DNA of 64,000 nucleotides from Bifidobacterium mongoliense DSM 21395. GTDB taxonomy: Bacteria > Actinomycetota > Actinomycetes > Actinomycetales > Bifidobacteriaceae. Made by a program: the position numbers and the translations under genes. The stretch lies in the NCBI RefSeq assembly GCF_000741285.1, contig NZ_JGZE01000002.1, positions 62,001 through 126,000 on the forward strand. Reading direction: 5' to 3'. Below the pieces are notes generated by a model. The model ran no database searches. It saw only the letters and a list, made by a program, of their open reading frames with translations, and had not been told where the DNA came from. Below, in pieces: positions 43,485 to 52,923 of the stretch; positions within the stretch are counted from its first letter, which is position 1, and each line of letters opens with the position of its first letter.

Positions 43485-44699
43485 TCAGCGGTAGACGCGT
43501 TCGTGGCGTTCAAGCCGCACCAGACGATGCGGGGCGTGTGGGTCGCCCTGTTCCAGCACCTGAGTGGACCCATCCGTGACCAGGGAACGGCTGAATATCG
43601 TTTCATAACCCTCGAGCGACAGCCGTTGGCGCCCCTCCAACAGAACGCGATCGCCCTCGGCATCAAGCACCGAGCGGAATCCAGGTTGCAGGACGCCGAA
43701 GAAGAGCTCCGCGACCGCGCCCGAGCCATAGCTGAACAGTCCGATGCGGTTCCCCTCACCCAAGGTGGGGTCATTCGCGAGCAGCGAGATGAGACTGAGG
43801 TAGAGCGACCCCGTGTAGATGTTGCCCACGTCGCGTCCGTACACGATGGCGGCCTCGAACCGTCTCGTCAGCCGAGCATAGACATCGGGATCGAGCTGCG
43901 TCTCGAGGCTGCGCAGCCCCTTGCGTCCCATTTTCGTGAACGGGATATGGAACAGCAGCGCCGCCAGTCCCTCCTCACGCGTGAGTCCTCGGCCCTTCGA
44001 TGCATGCCAGATGTCATCGACCATACGCAGGTACACCTGCTCCGAATACTTGCCTTTGGCCATCGCCTCCGTCGCGTAGTTCGGCCGCCAGAAGTCGCCG
44101 ACGCTCATGCTGCGGCAGACCGACTCGGGCTCGAGCCGCATCAACCGGGGGCTCCGGGCCACCAGCATGGCGACCGCACCGGCCCCCTGCGTCACCTCGC
44201 CCCCACTGCGCAAGCCGTACCGCGCGATGTCCGCGGCGATCACCAGCGCGGTCCTGCCGGGATGCACCCGGACGTAGTCCGCCGCAATCTGCAGACCGGC
44301 CGTACCGCCGTAACACGCCTCCTTGATCTCGATGGCCCGCATATCATGGCCGAGACCCAGGATCTCCTGGACGAACAGGGCCGACGCCTTCGACTGATCG
44401 ATTCCGCTCTCCGTGGCCATGATAAGCAGGCCGATGCGTCGGGTATCGACACCGTCCAGCAACCGCTGAGCGGCGTTGGCGCCCATGGCGACGATATCCT
44501 GATCGAGGGTGGGCACCGCCATGCGGCGCTGACCGATGCCGGTGCGGTACTTGTCCGGGTCGACGTCCCGGGCCCGGGCCAAATCATCGAGATCCAGGAA
44601 ATGGTTCGGGGTGTACCAGGCCATGCGGTCGATGCCGACGGGGACCTGTGCCCCGGTCTCGTTCATGACGTCCATGCCGTTGTCCGAATCGCCACCCAT
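43485..44699 (-). CDS. mvaS: Hydroxymethylglutaryl-CoA synthase
   Basis: This enzyme condenses acetyl-CoA with acetoacetyl-CoA to HMG-CoA in the mevalonate route to isoprenoids. C129 in IKEACYGGTAG is the acylated cysteine, LLFHIPFTKMGRKG holds the catalytic His, and LFSYGSGAVAELF is the C-terminal family motif. The 404 residues match bacterial enzymes. The ATG at 44699 has AAAGGCG at good distance; the frame is open a few codons upstream, overlapping the previous gene. It is the last gene of a three-gene operon. Confidence 0.95.
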   Translation of the reverse strand: MGGDSDNGMDVMNETGAQVPVGIDRMAWYTPNHFLDLDDLARARDVDPDKYRTGIGQRRMAVPTLDQDIVAMGANAAQRLLDGVDTRRIGLLIMATESGIDQSKASALFVQEILGLGHDMRAIEIKEACYGGTAGLQIAADYVRVHPGRTALVIAADIARYGLRSGGEVTQGAGAVAMLVARSPRLMRLEPESVCRSMSVGDFWRPNYATEAMAKGKYSEQVYLRMVDDIWHASKGRGLTREEGLAALLFHIPFTKMGRKGLRSLETQLDPDVYARLTRRFEAAIVYGRDVGNIYTGSLYLSLISLLANDPTLGEGNRIGLFSYGSGAVAELFFGVLQPGFRSVLDAEGDRVLLEGRQRLSLEGYETIFSRSLVTDGSTQVLEQGDPHAPHRLVRLERHERVYR

Positions 44700-44712
44700 A
44701 CTCTTGCGCCTT

Positions 44713-46080
44713 TCACTCAATCATTTCCCGGCCATCGGCCGTATGTACGCGTCCCGCCGAAGCCTCGCCCTTCGACGCGTGCTCGGCTCGTATCGCGTCA
44801 AGCGACACCCGCGCGCGCTCCAGGCTCGCACGTGACGGGTCGGCCTGCAGTCGTCGCGTCAGGACCTCGAGTTCCCGACCCTGCGCGCCCGTCGTCATGG
44901 CCAGACTGCGCAGCTGCAGATGCATGTGCCCGGCCTGGATGCCCTGGGTCACCAACGCCCGCATCGCGGACAGGTTCGACGCCAGCCCCACGCTCGCGAT
45001 GATGCCCATGAGCTCATCGGCCCCCGGATGACCCAGCATCGTCATGGCCAGCCGCGCGACCGGCAGCGTCGACACCGCTCCCCCGACCACGCCTATCGGC
45101 ATGGGCATGTCGATCGAACCGCACAGCCCGCCATCGGCCACCCTCCAACTCGTCCAGGTGCGCTGTTCGGCGTCGAGGTCGGCATAGGCCGCCGCGACGA
45201 CGTTCCTCACGTCGTTGCCGGCGGCGAGCGCGGCGGCCACGATGCCGTTCATCACGCCTTTGTTGTGCGTGGCGGCGCGCAGGTCCGACTGTTCCGCGAA
45301 CCGTGCCGCGGCCGCGATGCGTGAGGCGACCTCGTCGCCCGGCATGGTGGACGTGGCGAGGTCCGCAGCGGCGATCCTCGCCTCCACGTGGACGCGCTGG
45401 TCGTCGGCCTTGTTCGAGAGGATGGCCATGAGCAGATCGAATCCGGCAAGTCGCGCCGACAGATAGGCGGCGACCGCTTCGGCGATGGTGTTGACCGTAT
45501 TGGCCCCCATCGCCTCGCCGGTGGCGATGAGCAGGTCGAATTCGACGAATTCGCCGGTGCGCCGCACCTCGATGCCGCACAGACCGCCGCCATGGGACCG
45601 CAACGTCGGATGGGCGCGATCGGCGACATCCCCGATCTCCCGCCGGTGCGCCGCGAGGAACGATGCCAGACCACGCTTCCCCGAACGACCCCCCGAACGA
45701 TTGCCCGAAGCATCGCCACCGACACCATCACCCTGTCGGAATACGATCTGGGCGACGATGCCCCGACGCGACGCGCGCGTATGGAAACCGCCGCTGCGCG
45801 CCACACGCTGTGCCGCATTGCCCGCGGCCGCGATCACCGAAGGCTCCTCGGTGGCCATGGGCACACGCAGGGCGCGCCCGTCGATGAGGAAGTGCTCCGC
45901 CAGACCCAGCGGCACAGGGAAGGCGCCGATGTGGTTCTCGATGAGATGCGAGCCGATATCCTCGGGCAGCGCCCTGGACGGGGCCAGCGTCGCCCGGTCC
46001 CGTTCATCGATGAGGCCCTCGTCGACGAGCATCTGCAACCGCCGAGACGTGTCGAGTTCATAGAATTTCACCGCTGGCAT
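44713..46080 (-). CDS. mvaA: Hydroxymethylglutaryl-CoA reductase, class II
   Basis: This enzyme reduces HMG-CoA to mevalonate. Family motifs are ENHIGAFPVPLGLA, MATEEPSVIAA, GEAMGANTVNT, ATHNKGVMNGI (catalytic Lys) and the late GIQAGHMHLQLRS (catalytic His). It is 455 residues. A Gly/Ser/Arg-rich insert (DGVGGDASGNRSGGRSGKRG) sits in the small domain and derives from short DNA repeats. GGAAGGG abuts the ATG, so the GTG three codons later (46071) may be the real start. It is co-transcribed with mvaS and the thiolase. Confidence 0.95.
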   Translation of the reverse strand: MPAVKFYELDTSRRLQMLVDEGLIDERDRATLAPSRALPEDIGSHLIENHIGAFPVPLGLAEHFLIDGRALRVPMATEEPSVIAAAGNAAQRVARSGGFHTRASRRGIVAQIVFRQGDGVGGDASGNRSGGRSGKRGLASFLAAHRREIGDVADRAHPTLRSHGGGLCGIEVRRTGEFVEFDLLIATGEAMGANTVNTIAEAVAAYLSARLAGFDLLMAILSNKADDQRVHVEARIAAADLATSTMPGDEVASRIAAAARFAEQSDLRAATHNKGVMNGIVAAALAAGNDVRNVVAAAYADLDAEQRTWTSWRVADGGLCGSIDMPMPIGVVGGAVSTLPVARLAMTMLGHPGADELMGIIASVGLASNLSAMRALVTQGIQAGHMHLQLRSLAMTTGAQGRELEVLTRRLQADPSRASLERARVSLDAIRAEHASKGEASAGRVHTADGREMIE

Positions 46081-46117
46081 CCCTTCCGTCCCATGCCACG
46101 GCGCCCGCGCGTCGTGT

Positions 46118-47299
46118 TCACCGTTCGACCTCCATGGCGACCGCCTGGCCGCCCCCGATGCACAACGCGGCCACGCCGCGGTGACTGTCGGTACGCCGCA
46201 TGACGTGCAGCAGCGTCGTGAGAATCCTGGTCCCGGAGGAGCCTAGGGCATGCCCTAGGGCCAGGGCCCCGCCCGAGACGTTGTACCGCTCCTCGTCGAT
46301 GCCCAGTTCCTGACGCACCACCAACGCCTGGCTGGCGAACGCCTCGTTGACCTCGAAGAGATCCACGTCCGACACCTGCTGGCCAAGGCGTTCCAACAGC
46401 CGGCGTATGGCCAACACCGGGGTGTACCCCATAAGGCCCGGGCGGTACCCGGTTTCGGCGTACCCGCTGATACGGGCGAGTGGCTCCAGACCCAACCGCG
46501 TGGACTCGGCGAGCGTGGTGACCAGCACCATGCTGGCGCCGTCACTCAACGGCGAAGCGTTGCCGGCGGTCACCAGGCCACCCTCACCGAACGCCGGCGG
46601 CAGCGCACCCAAGGCCTCCAGGCTAGAATCCGAGCGCATGACCTCGTCGTAGTCGAGCCCGTTGATCGGCACGATCTCCTCGTCGAACCAGCCGTGGCGC
46701 CGGGCCGCAGCGGCCTTGCGTTGCGAATCCAGCGCGTAGCGGTCCAGGCGGATGCGATCAAGATGAAAAAGTCGGTTGAGGTTCTCGGCGGTCACCCCCA
46801 TCGCGTAATCGCCGAACGCGTCGTTGAGCCCGTCGTTGGTCAAGGTGTCGCGCCAGTGCGCGGTGTCGAAGTCGTGTTTGCCACGTCGCGCCGCGAACGC
46901 CGGTGCTCCGGACATGCTTTCCACACCTCCGGCCAGGGCCACACGGGCGTCGCCCATGAGCACGGCCGTCTGGGCCAACCGCACGGCTTTAAGTCCCGAC
47001 CCGCAGACCTGGTTGACCGTCATGGCGGTGCCTTCGATCGGCAATCCCGCATCGATCTGGACCTGTCGGGCGACATTCTGCCCCAGACCGGTCGACAGTA
47101 CGTTGCCCAGGATCACCTGGTCCACCGCACCTCGGTCGACGCCCGTACGCTGCAACGCCTCCTGAACCAGTGCGGATGCCAAAGCAACCGCATCGAGCGA
47201 GGCCAGACTCCCCCGGAACCTGCCGGTGGGGCTGCGATACGCGGCGGCGATGACGATTCCCTGATCATGCAATGTGTGATCGTACGATGACGAGGCCAT
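46118..47299 (-). CDS. Acetyl-CoA C-acetyltransferase (thiolase)
   Basis: This is a biosynthetic thiolase that joins two acetyl-CoA to acetoacetyl-CoA, the substrate of the HMG-CoA synthase two genes on. C99 in NQVCGSGLKA is the nucleophile, NEAFASQ and GGALALGHALGSSGTRI the CoA/His region, and CIGGGQAVA holds the second cysteine. The usual GHPxG is GHALG here, a mild deviation. It is 393 residues. The ATG is preceded by AGGAAGG. As the first gene of the operon it makes the upper mevalonate pathway complete. Confidence 0.93.
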   Translation of the reverse strand: MASSSYDHTLHDQGIVIAAAYRSPTGRFRGSLASLDAVALASALVQEALQRTGVDRGAVDQVILGNVLSTGLGQNVARQVQIDAGLPIEGTAMTVNQVCGSGLKAVRLAQTAVLMGDARVALAGGVESMSGAPAFAARRGKHDFDTAHWRDTLTNDGLNDAFGDYAMGVTAENLNRLFHLDRIRLDRYALDSQRKAAAARRHGWFDEEIVPINGLDYDEVMRSDSSLEALGALPPAFGEGGLVTAGNASPLSDGASMVLVTTLAESTRLGLEPLARISGYAETGYRPGLMGYTPVLAIRRLLERLGQQVSDVDLFEVNEAFASQALVVRQELGIDEERYNVSGGALALGHALGSSGTRILTTLLHVMRRTDSHRGVAALCIGGGQAVAMEVER

Positions 47300-47414
47300 G
47301 GCACCTTCCTGATCGGCGGATGATATTCCGCGCATACGCAGGATACCCGCATGGAGCCGTCGGCATCAGCCCCGACCGATGGGTTCGCCCCATTTCTTCA
47401 CCAGAAGGTTCCGG

Positions 47415-48728
47415 CTACCGCTCCCGTGAGGCACTGGAAGCCGCGACCGCAGCCAAGGCCCTCGGGGAGGCGAATCCGCGACGTGCGAATTCATCCGCGA
47501 TGGCCTGCGCGACGGTCTGGCTCCGGCCGCGATCGACCAGGGCGATGATGGACCCGCCGAAACCACCGCCGGTCATGCGGGCACCATAGGCACCGTGCTC
47601 ACGGGCCACGGCGACGGCCACGTCCAGCTCGGGCACGGTCACCTCGTAGTCCTTGGCCAGCGATTCATGGGAGGCGTTGAACAACGCCCCCGCCTTCGTG
47701 ATGTCGCCTTCGCCGAACGCCGCGACGAATTCACGAACGCGGCCGATCTCGGTGATGACGTGCCGTACGCGACGACGCATGACCTCCTTGGGCAGCTTCC
47801 CCAGCACATCGGCGAGCGCCTGCTCGGGATCCGCCGCATGTTCCACCGCTTCGGCGCTGACGCGCAGATTGGCCACGCCGAGCAGTTCAGCGGCACGGTC
47901 GCACATGCTGCGCCGTTCGGCGTACTGCCCGTCGTTGAGCTGATGGGGCGCGCGGGTGTCGACGACCAGGAGTTCGAGGCCGTGGGCGGCGAGATCGAAC
48001 GGCTGCTGCGACACACTCTGCACCGCATTGAGTTCAGGTCGGCAGTCGAGGAGCAGGGCGTGCCCCGGAGTGCATCGCATCGAAGCGTTCTGGTCCAGGC
48101 CGCCCGTGGAGGCACCGGCCATATTGTTCTCGGCGCTGATGGCGGCTTTGATGAGGGTTACACGTCCCTCGTCGCTCGAACCGTAGCCGAGGCCGGCGAG
48201 ATCGTCGAGGGCCACCGCCGTGGAGCACGTCATGGCGGCCGAGGAGCTCAGCCCGGAACCCAGCGGCACGCACGAAACGAATGCCGCATCGAATCCGGTC
48301 ACACCGGCAAACCCGGCCTCCCGCAGCGCCCAGGCCACGCCGACCGGATACGCCGACCATCCCTGCACGCCACCGGCTGCCAGTCCGTCCAGACTGTTGC
48401 TGCTGACGGACTGCGGGGCGACGTCGGAGACCAGTCTGACCGTATCGTCGTGACGGGGCTTCACCGCGATGAACGTGCGGTGCGGCAATGCGATGGGCAG
48501 GCACAGGCCGGCGTTGTAATCGGTGTGCTCGCCGATGAGGTTCACGCGCCCGGGCGCCGACCAGACGCCGGACGGCTCCTCGCCGTAGGTGTCGGCGAAC
48601 AGCCTCTGTACACGGCAGACGCCTTCGTTGCTGCTCAGCGGCTCGATGAATTCGACGGGATCGCCGGCATGGGATTGCGCGGCGTCGGCTGCGGAGCCGT
48701 TGGCGCCGTTCATGGTGGTATCGGTCAT
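47415..48728 (-). CDS. galK: Galactokinase
   Basis: This enzyme phosphorylates galactose at C1 in the Leloir pathway. The galactokinase signature GRVNLIGEHTDYNAG, the GHMP ATP loop PLGSGLSSSAAM and the late GARMTGGGFGGS are all present. It is 437 residues; an extra ~30-residue hydrophilic N-terminus makes it slightly long. GGAAGG lies before the ATG. It follows galT by 23 bases in one operon. Confidence 0.96.
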   Translation of the reverse strand: MTDTTMNGANGSAADAAQSHAGDPVEFIEPLSSNEGVCRVQRLFADTYGEEPSGVWSAPGRVNLIGEHTDYNAGLCLPIALPHRTFIAVKPRHDDTVRLVSDVAPQSVSSNSLDGLAAGGVQGWSAYPVGVAWALREAGFAGVTGFDAAFVSCVPLGSGLSSSAAMTCSTAVALDDLAGLGYGSSDEGRVTLIKAAISAENNMAGASTGGLDQNASMRCTPGHALLLDCRPELNAVQSVSQQPFDLAAHGLELLVVDTRAPHQLNDGQYAERRSMCDRAAELLGVANLRVSAEAVEHAADPEQALADVLGKLPKEVMRRRVRHVITEIGRVREFVAAFGEGDITKAGALFNASHESLAKDYEVTVPELDVAVAVAREHGAYGARMTGGGFGGSIIALVDRGRSQTVAQAIADEFARRGFASPRALAAVAASSASRER

Positions 48729-48751
48729 GATGATCCTTCCCTAAGGGCGAT

Positions 48752-50017
48752 TCAGTCGCGCGCTGCGTCGAGGTCGATGGCGCCGAGCTCATGGAATCGC
48801 TGTGCGATGAGCTCCGGGGTGGTGTCGGAGATCCAGGCGGCCATGCCCGATTCCGATCCGGCGAGATACTTGATCTTGTTCGCGGCCCTTCTGAAGGAGA
48901 AGAACTGGAGGTTGAGCCGGTAGTTCTCACGACGCTTGTCGTGGATCGGGGCCTGGTGCCACGCGGCGATATACGGCAGATCCATGCCCTTGCCGTCACC
49001 GGTGTCGAAGAAGGCGTTGCCGCGGCGCAGCAGCGTGGAGTACATCTGGGCGAGGTCCCAACGCTCCTGATCGTCGAGTTCGTCCAGGGTCAGCACGTCG
49101 CGCACGGGCGCCACATGGACCTCGAGGGGCCAGCGTGCGGCCGCCGGTACGTAGGCGACCCAGCTGTGGTTACGCATGACGATGCGCTCGCCCGCGTTGA
49201 TCTCGGAATCCATGATGTCCTTGAGCAGGTTGCCGCCGGTGCGCTCGTGGTAAGCCTCGGTGTGCCGCAGCTCGCTCTCCATGCGCGGGGCGATGAAGGG
49301 ATAGCAGTAGACCTGCCCGTGCGGGTGCGCCAGGGAGACGCCGATCTCGCGACCGTGGTTCTCGAAGGGGAAGATCTGCTCGATGCCGTCGAGATGTGAG
49401 ATCTCGGCGGTGCGGAAGGCCCACGCCTCGACGACGGTGCGCAGACGGGAGACAGGCAGGTCAGCAGGCAACCCGTGCTCATCGGGGTCGAAGCAGATGA
49501 CCTCGCAGCGACCGGCCGCGAGCTTCTGCTCCCACAAGGGGTTGCCGTCGACACCGGAGACCGCGGCGGAGACGCCGGGCACCTGGACCATCGAAGGGAA
49601 GCGGTTCTCGAAGATGACGACGTTGTAATCGGTGTCCGGCACCTCGCCGTCCTGATACGCGTCGCCGGGCTTGCGCGCGGCCAGAGGGTTGCCGCTCGCC
49701 GTGGCGCCGGCGCCGGCGGTGATGGGCCGGTTCATGCGTGCGGTCGCCATGGGGATCCAGTCGCCCGTCAGCGGGTCGCGGCGCATGTGCGGCGCGGCGT
49801 AGGGGACCTCGTGACCGTCGGCGTCGAGGTGCGGGGCGAAGCGCGGGGCGAGACGGCGGGGATCATGCAGTTCGCGGGTCTTCTCACCGCTCACATACAC
49901 GGGGTCGTCGTCGAGATAGAAGAATTCGCGACCATCGGCCAGCGTGGTCGGCGTGATGCGGATGTGCTGTTGGGCGTAGCGGTCTGGTTGATAATACTGA
50001 AATGACGACATGGTCAT
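48752..50017 (-). CDS. galT: Galactose-1-phosphate uridylyltransferase
   Basis: This enzyme exchanges UMP between UDP-glucose and galactose-1-phosphate. The active-site HPH is in SLAHPHGQVYCYPF. ENRFPSM and NHSWVAYVPAAARWPLEVH are further motifs. It is 421 residues. Its ATG overlaps the stop of the DeoR-type regulator gene (ATGA), behind GGAAGG, so the two are translationally coupled; an ATG two codons later is an alternative. Confidence 0.95.
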   Translation of the reverse strand: MTMSSFQYYQPDRYAQQHIRITPTTLADGREFFYLDDDPVYVSGEKTRELHDPRRLAPRFAPHLDADGHEVPYAAPHMRRDPLTGDWIPMATARMNRPITAGAGATASGNPLAARKPGDAYQDGEVPDTDYNVVIFENRFPSMVQVPGVSAAVSGVDGNPLWEQKLAAGRCEVICFDPDEHGLPADLPVSRLRTVVEAWAFRTAEISHLDGIEQIFPFENHGREIGVSLAHPHGQVYCYPFIAPRMESELRHTEAYHERTGGNLLKDIMDSEINAGERIVMRNHSWVAYVPAAARWPLEVHVAPVRDVLTLDELDDQERWDLAQMYSTLLRRGNAFFDTGDGKGMDLPYIAAWHQAPIHDKRRENYRLNLQFFSFRRAANKIKYLAGSESGMAAWISDTTPELIAQRFHELGAIDLDAARD

Positions 50018-50817
50018 TCACCTTCCTGCATCTGGTTGTTGCGGTGGGCCAGCACCAACTGCTGGACCAGGTCGCGGGTTCTTGCGGTCGAATCGGGGTC
50101 GAGCCCATCATCGGTGATCACGGTGTCCACCTGCTCGAAACGGGCGAACAGGGAAAGCGACGTGGAACTCCACTTCGTGTGATCGGTGAGGATGACCGTG
50201 CGATCGGCGATGTCCATCATCGCCATGTCGGTCGCCGCCTCCAAGGAGTTGGGCATGAGAAAACCCCTCGGTATGGACACGGAATGCGTGCCCAAGAACA
50301 CGGTGTTAACCCGCAACGATTCGATGACCTTGTCGGCGATGGGTCCCACGAGGGAATTCGAGCGGGTGATGACGCCACCGGTGACGATCACCTCGACATC
50401 CTTGGATTCGAGGGCCTGCACGAGTTCGGCCACGGGAATCGAGTTGGTAAGTATGGTGATACCCGCGGAATGCTGTGACTCGAGCAGGTGCTGGGCGAAG
50501 ACGTAGGCGGTGGTGCCGCCACCGATGGCGATCACATCGCCCGGCGCCACGTATTTCACCGCCTCGCGCGCGATGGAGTCCTTGAGGCCGATGTCCATCT
50601 GCGATTTGACGGAGAACAGGGGTTCACTCAGCAACGTGCTGGTACTCACGGCCCCGCCGTGCACGCGCTTGAGCAGGCCCTTGTCGGCGAGTTCCGCGAT
50701 GTCCCGCCGTATGGTCATGGCCGAGACCTCGAGCTCCTTCGACAGGGCGGTGATGCGCACAGCCCCCCGGGTACGCAACCGGCTGAGAATCAAATGTTGA
50801 CGCTGTGACGATATCAT
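50014..50817 (-). CDS. DeoR/GlpR-family transcriptional regulator
   Basis: This is the predicted repressor of the galactose operon it heads, 267 residues. The N-terminal winged helix reads RQHLILSRLRTRGAVRITALSKEL then SAMTIRRDIAEL, and KRVHGGA is the wing. The sugar-phosphate-binding domain has DVIAIGGGTTAYVFA and TNSIPVAELV. The ATG at 50817 fits the family N-terminus but has no ribosome site, so a leaderless transcript is possible. A palindrome immediately upstream suggests autoregulation by a phosphosugar. Confidence 0.9.
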   Translation of the reverse strand: MISSQRQHLILSRLRTRGAVRITALSKELEVSAMTIRRDIAELADKGLLKRVHGGAVSTSTLLSEPLFSVKSQMDIGLKDSIAREAVKYVAPGDVIAIGGGTTAYVFAQHLLESQHSAGITILTNSIPVAELVQALESKDVEVIVTGGVITRSNSLVGPIADKVIESLRVNTVFLGTHSVSIPRGFLMPNSLEAATDMAMMDIADRTVILTDHTKWSSTSLSLFARFEQVDTVITDDGLDPDSTARTRDLVQQLVLAHRNNQMQEGE

Positions 50818-50818
50818 T

Positions 50819-50840
50819 CGAACATTATCGCACATGTTCG
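50819..50840 (-). promoter_or_regulatory. Putative DeoR-type operator
   Basis: CGAACAT and ATGTTCG form a perfect 7-bp inverted repeat separated by eight bases, directly next to the regulator start codon. Its place fits autorepression of the deoR-galT-galK operon. Confidence 0.6.
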
Positions 50841-50895
50841 CGCAAAAGGCAAACAACCAGAGGGTGACAGCTCGGCAGAGCCCCAGGCTGCGCCG

Positions 50896-51714
50896 CTAAC
50901 GATGCAACAGCCTGTCCAGACCCCATCCGGACACCGCCAGCATGGCCTCGGCCACGATGCCCATGGTCATTTTAGACGTTCCGCGCACCCGGTCGGGAAA
51001 GACGATCGGCACTTCAACGATGACCCCGCCCGCCCGCGCCACCCGGCGGGTCATGTCGATCTGAAAGACATATCCGTTGGCCCGGATGCCCCCGAGATCA
51101 ATCCGACGCAGCATCTGCGCACGGTAGGCGCGGAATCCGGCGGTCATGTCGCGCACCGGCAGACCGAGCATGGCGCGCGCGTACCACGAGCCGCCGGTCG
51201 ACACCATGTTGCGCCACCGGGACCAGCCCTGTGTGCTGCCGCCCGCCACCCGCCTGGAACCGATCACCAGATCCGGAGCGTCGTCATCGCGCAGACGGCA
51301 CAGCATCGCGGCCAGATCGCATCCCCGATGCGAACCATCCATGTCCATCTCGCAGACCACCGCGTACCCGGCCTCCAGGGCCCATCGAAATCCGGCGACA
51401 TAGGCCGGCCCGAGTCCCAATTTGTCCTCGCGGTGCAACACATGGATCCTCCGGTCGGCATGGGCGAGCGCCTCGGCGAGTTCCCCCGTACCATCCGGAG
51501 ACGCATCGTCGACCACGAGCACCTCGACCCCGGGGTTGTGATCGAACACGTCGCGCAAGGTCATGCCTAAGTTCTCGCGTTCATTGTAGGTCGGCATCAC
51601 CACACAGGTCAACGCCGCCCCACCGATAGGCGACGCCTCACTCATCGGCCTGACCGAGCGGGCGGGTATCCCGGCACGGCGATCGGGCACGGAGGTCCTC
51701 TGCATGTCATCCAC
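50896..51714 (-). CDS. GT2 glycosyltransferase, polyprenol-phosphate mannosyltransferase-like
   Basis: This is a predicted cytosolic-face transferase moving a sugar, probably mannose, from a nucleotide sugar to polyprenol phosphate. The GT2 motifs are VVMPTYNERENL, VVDDASPDGTGELA and CEMDMDGSH (metal-binding DxD). GSRRVAGGSTQGWSRWRN and FPDRVRGTSKMTMGI match the Ppm1/DPM1 group. There are no C-terminal membrane helices. It is 272 residues from the first possible start (GTG); ATGs at codons 4 and 24 are alternatives. Confidence 0.85.
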   Translation of the reverse strand: MDDMQRTSVPDRRAGIPARSVRPMSEASPIGGAALTCVVMPTYNERENLGMTLRDVFDHNPGVEVLVVDDASPDGTGELAEALAHADRRIHVLHREDKLGLGPAYVAGFRWALEAGYAVVCEMDMDGSHRGCDLAAMLCRLRDDDAPDLVIGSRRVAGGSTQGWSRWRNMVSTGGSWYARAMLGLPVRDMTAGFRAYRAQMLRRIDLGGIRANGYVFQIDMTRRVARAGGVIVEVPIVFPDRVRGTSKMTMGIVAEAMLAVSGWGLDRLLHR

Positions 51715-51759
51715 GTCCCCAGCTTAGGCACAATCCCCCAGTAGTGGCACAATGGTGTC

Positions 51760-52905
51760 ATGAGCTATGTTGCAAACAGTTTCTGGCACGATGCGGTCAA
51801 CAAAGCCGCCACTGACCTCATGACCTTCGGATACAAACACGTTATCAAACCCCACGCTGTGTTCAACCACACCCCCGATGTCGCCCACGATCAGATGATC
51901 GCCTTCTGCAACGCAACCAAACGCGTCGCCCCGCTGATGTGGCTGCTGCGTGAGACCCTCGACTACACGGACCCCGTCCTCGAGACGGAGGTCATGGGAC
52001 TGCCGTTCGCCAATCCCTTCGGCCTGTCCGCAGGCCTCGATAAGAACTGCGACATGCCGGTGCTGCTCGACAACGCGGGCTTCGGTTTCGAGACCGTCGG
52101 CTCGACCACCTCTCGTCCATGCGCGGGTAACGAACACCCCTGGTTCCACCGGCTGCCCGAGTACGATTCCATGCTGGTCCACGTCGGTCTGGCCAACGAC
52201 GGCAGCGAAACCGTGACTCGCAGCGTCGAGGAGGCGTGGCGCCGCACGAGGACGATGCAGATGTCCATCTCGATCGCACGCACGAACGACGAGCAGACCG
52301 GCGACATCGCCGAAGGCATCGACGACTACCGTATCTCGATGGAACGGGCCGCAGGCCGCAGTTCGATCATCGAAGTGAACGTCTCCTGCCCGAATACCAA
52401 GGTCGGCGAGCCGTTCACCCGTCCCAGGGAGCTTGACCAACTGTTCGACACGCTCGATCAGGTCGACCGCCCGCAGCCCATACTGGTGAAAATGCCTTTC
52501 GACCTGCCGTGGGAGCGTTTCCGCGAACTGCTCGAAGTGCTCGCCGATCATCGAGTCGACGGCGTCACCATCGCCAACCTGCGCAAGAATCGCAGCGGCA
52601 TGGAGATTCCGGCGGATTGGCGCGGAGGCCTGTCTGGCGGCCCCACCTACGCACGCGGCAACGAACTCATCCGCCGCACCTACCGTGAATTCGGCGACAG
52701 ACTCGTCATAGCCGGCGTCGGCGGCGTGTTCACCCCGGAGCAGGCGTACGCGAAGATCCGCTCCGGCTCGAGCCTGGTCATGTTCATCTCATCGCTCATG
52801 TACCGCGGCCCGCAACAGATCAGCGTGCTCAAGCGCGGTCTGGCAGCCCTGTTGCGTGCCGACGGCTTTGAGCACGTCGACGAGGCCGTCGGCATCGATG
52901 CCTGA
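51760..52905 (+). CDS. pyrD: Dihydroorotate dehydrogenase (quinone), class 2
   Basis: This enzyme oxidises dihydroorotate to orotate in pyrimidine synthesis, using FMN. NPFGLSAGLDKNCD, FETVGSTTSRP, the catalytic serine in EVNVSCPNT, and VIAGVGGVFTPEQAYAKIRSGSSLVMF are characteristic. The N-terminal ~60 residues fit the membrane-associated helices of class 2. It is 381 residues, starting 45 bases from the divergent GT2 gene; the ribosome site is weak (AATGG). Confidence 0.93.
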   Translation: MSYVANSFWHDAVNKAATDLMTFGYKHVIKPHAVFNHTPDVAHDQMIAFCNATKRVAPLMWLLRETLDYTDPVLETEVMGLPFANPFGLSAGLDKNCDMPVLLDNAGFGFETVGSTTSRPCAGNEHPWFHRLPEYDSMLVHVGLANDGSETVTRSVEEAWRRTRTMQMSISIARTNDEQTGDIAEGIDDYRISMERAAGRSSIIEVNVSCPNTKVGEPFTRPRELDQLFDTLDQVDRPQPILVKMPFDLPWERFRELLEVLADHRVDGVTIANLRKNRSGMEIPADWRGGLSGGPTYARGNELIRRTYREFGDRLVIAGVGGVFTPEQAYAKIRSGSSLVMFISSLMYRGPQQISVLKRGLAALLRADGFEHVDEAVGIDA

Positions 52906-52923
52906 ACGGCGACCGCCGCGGGC

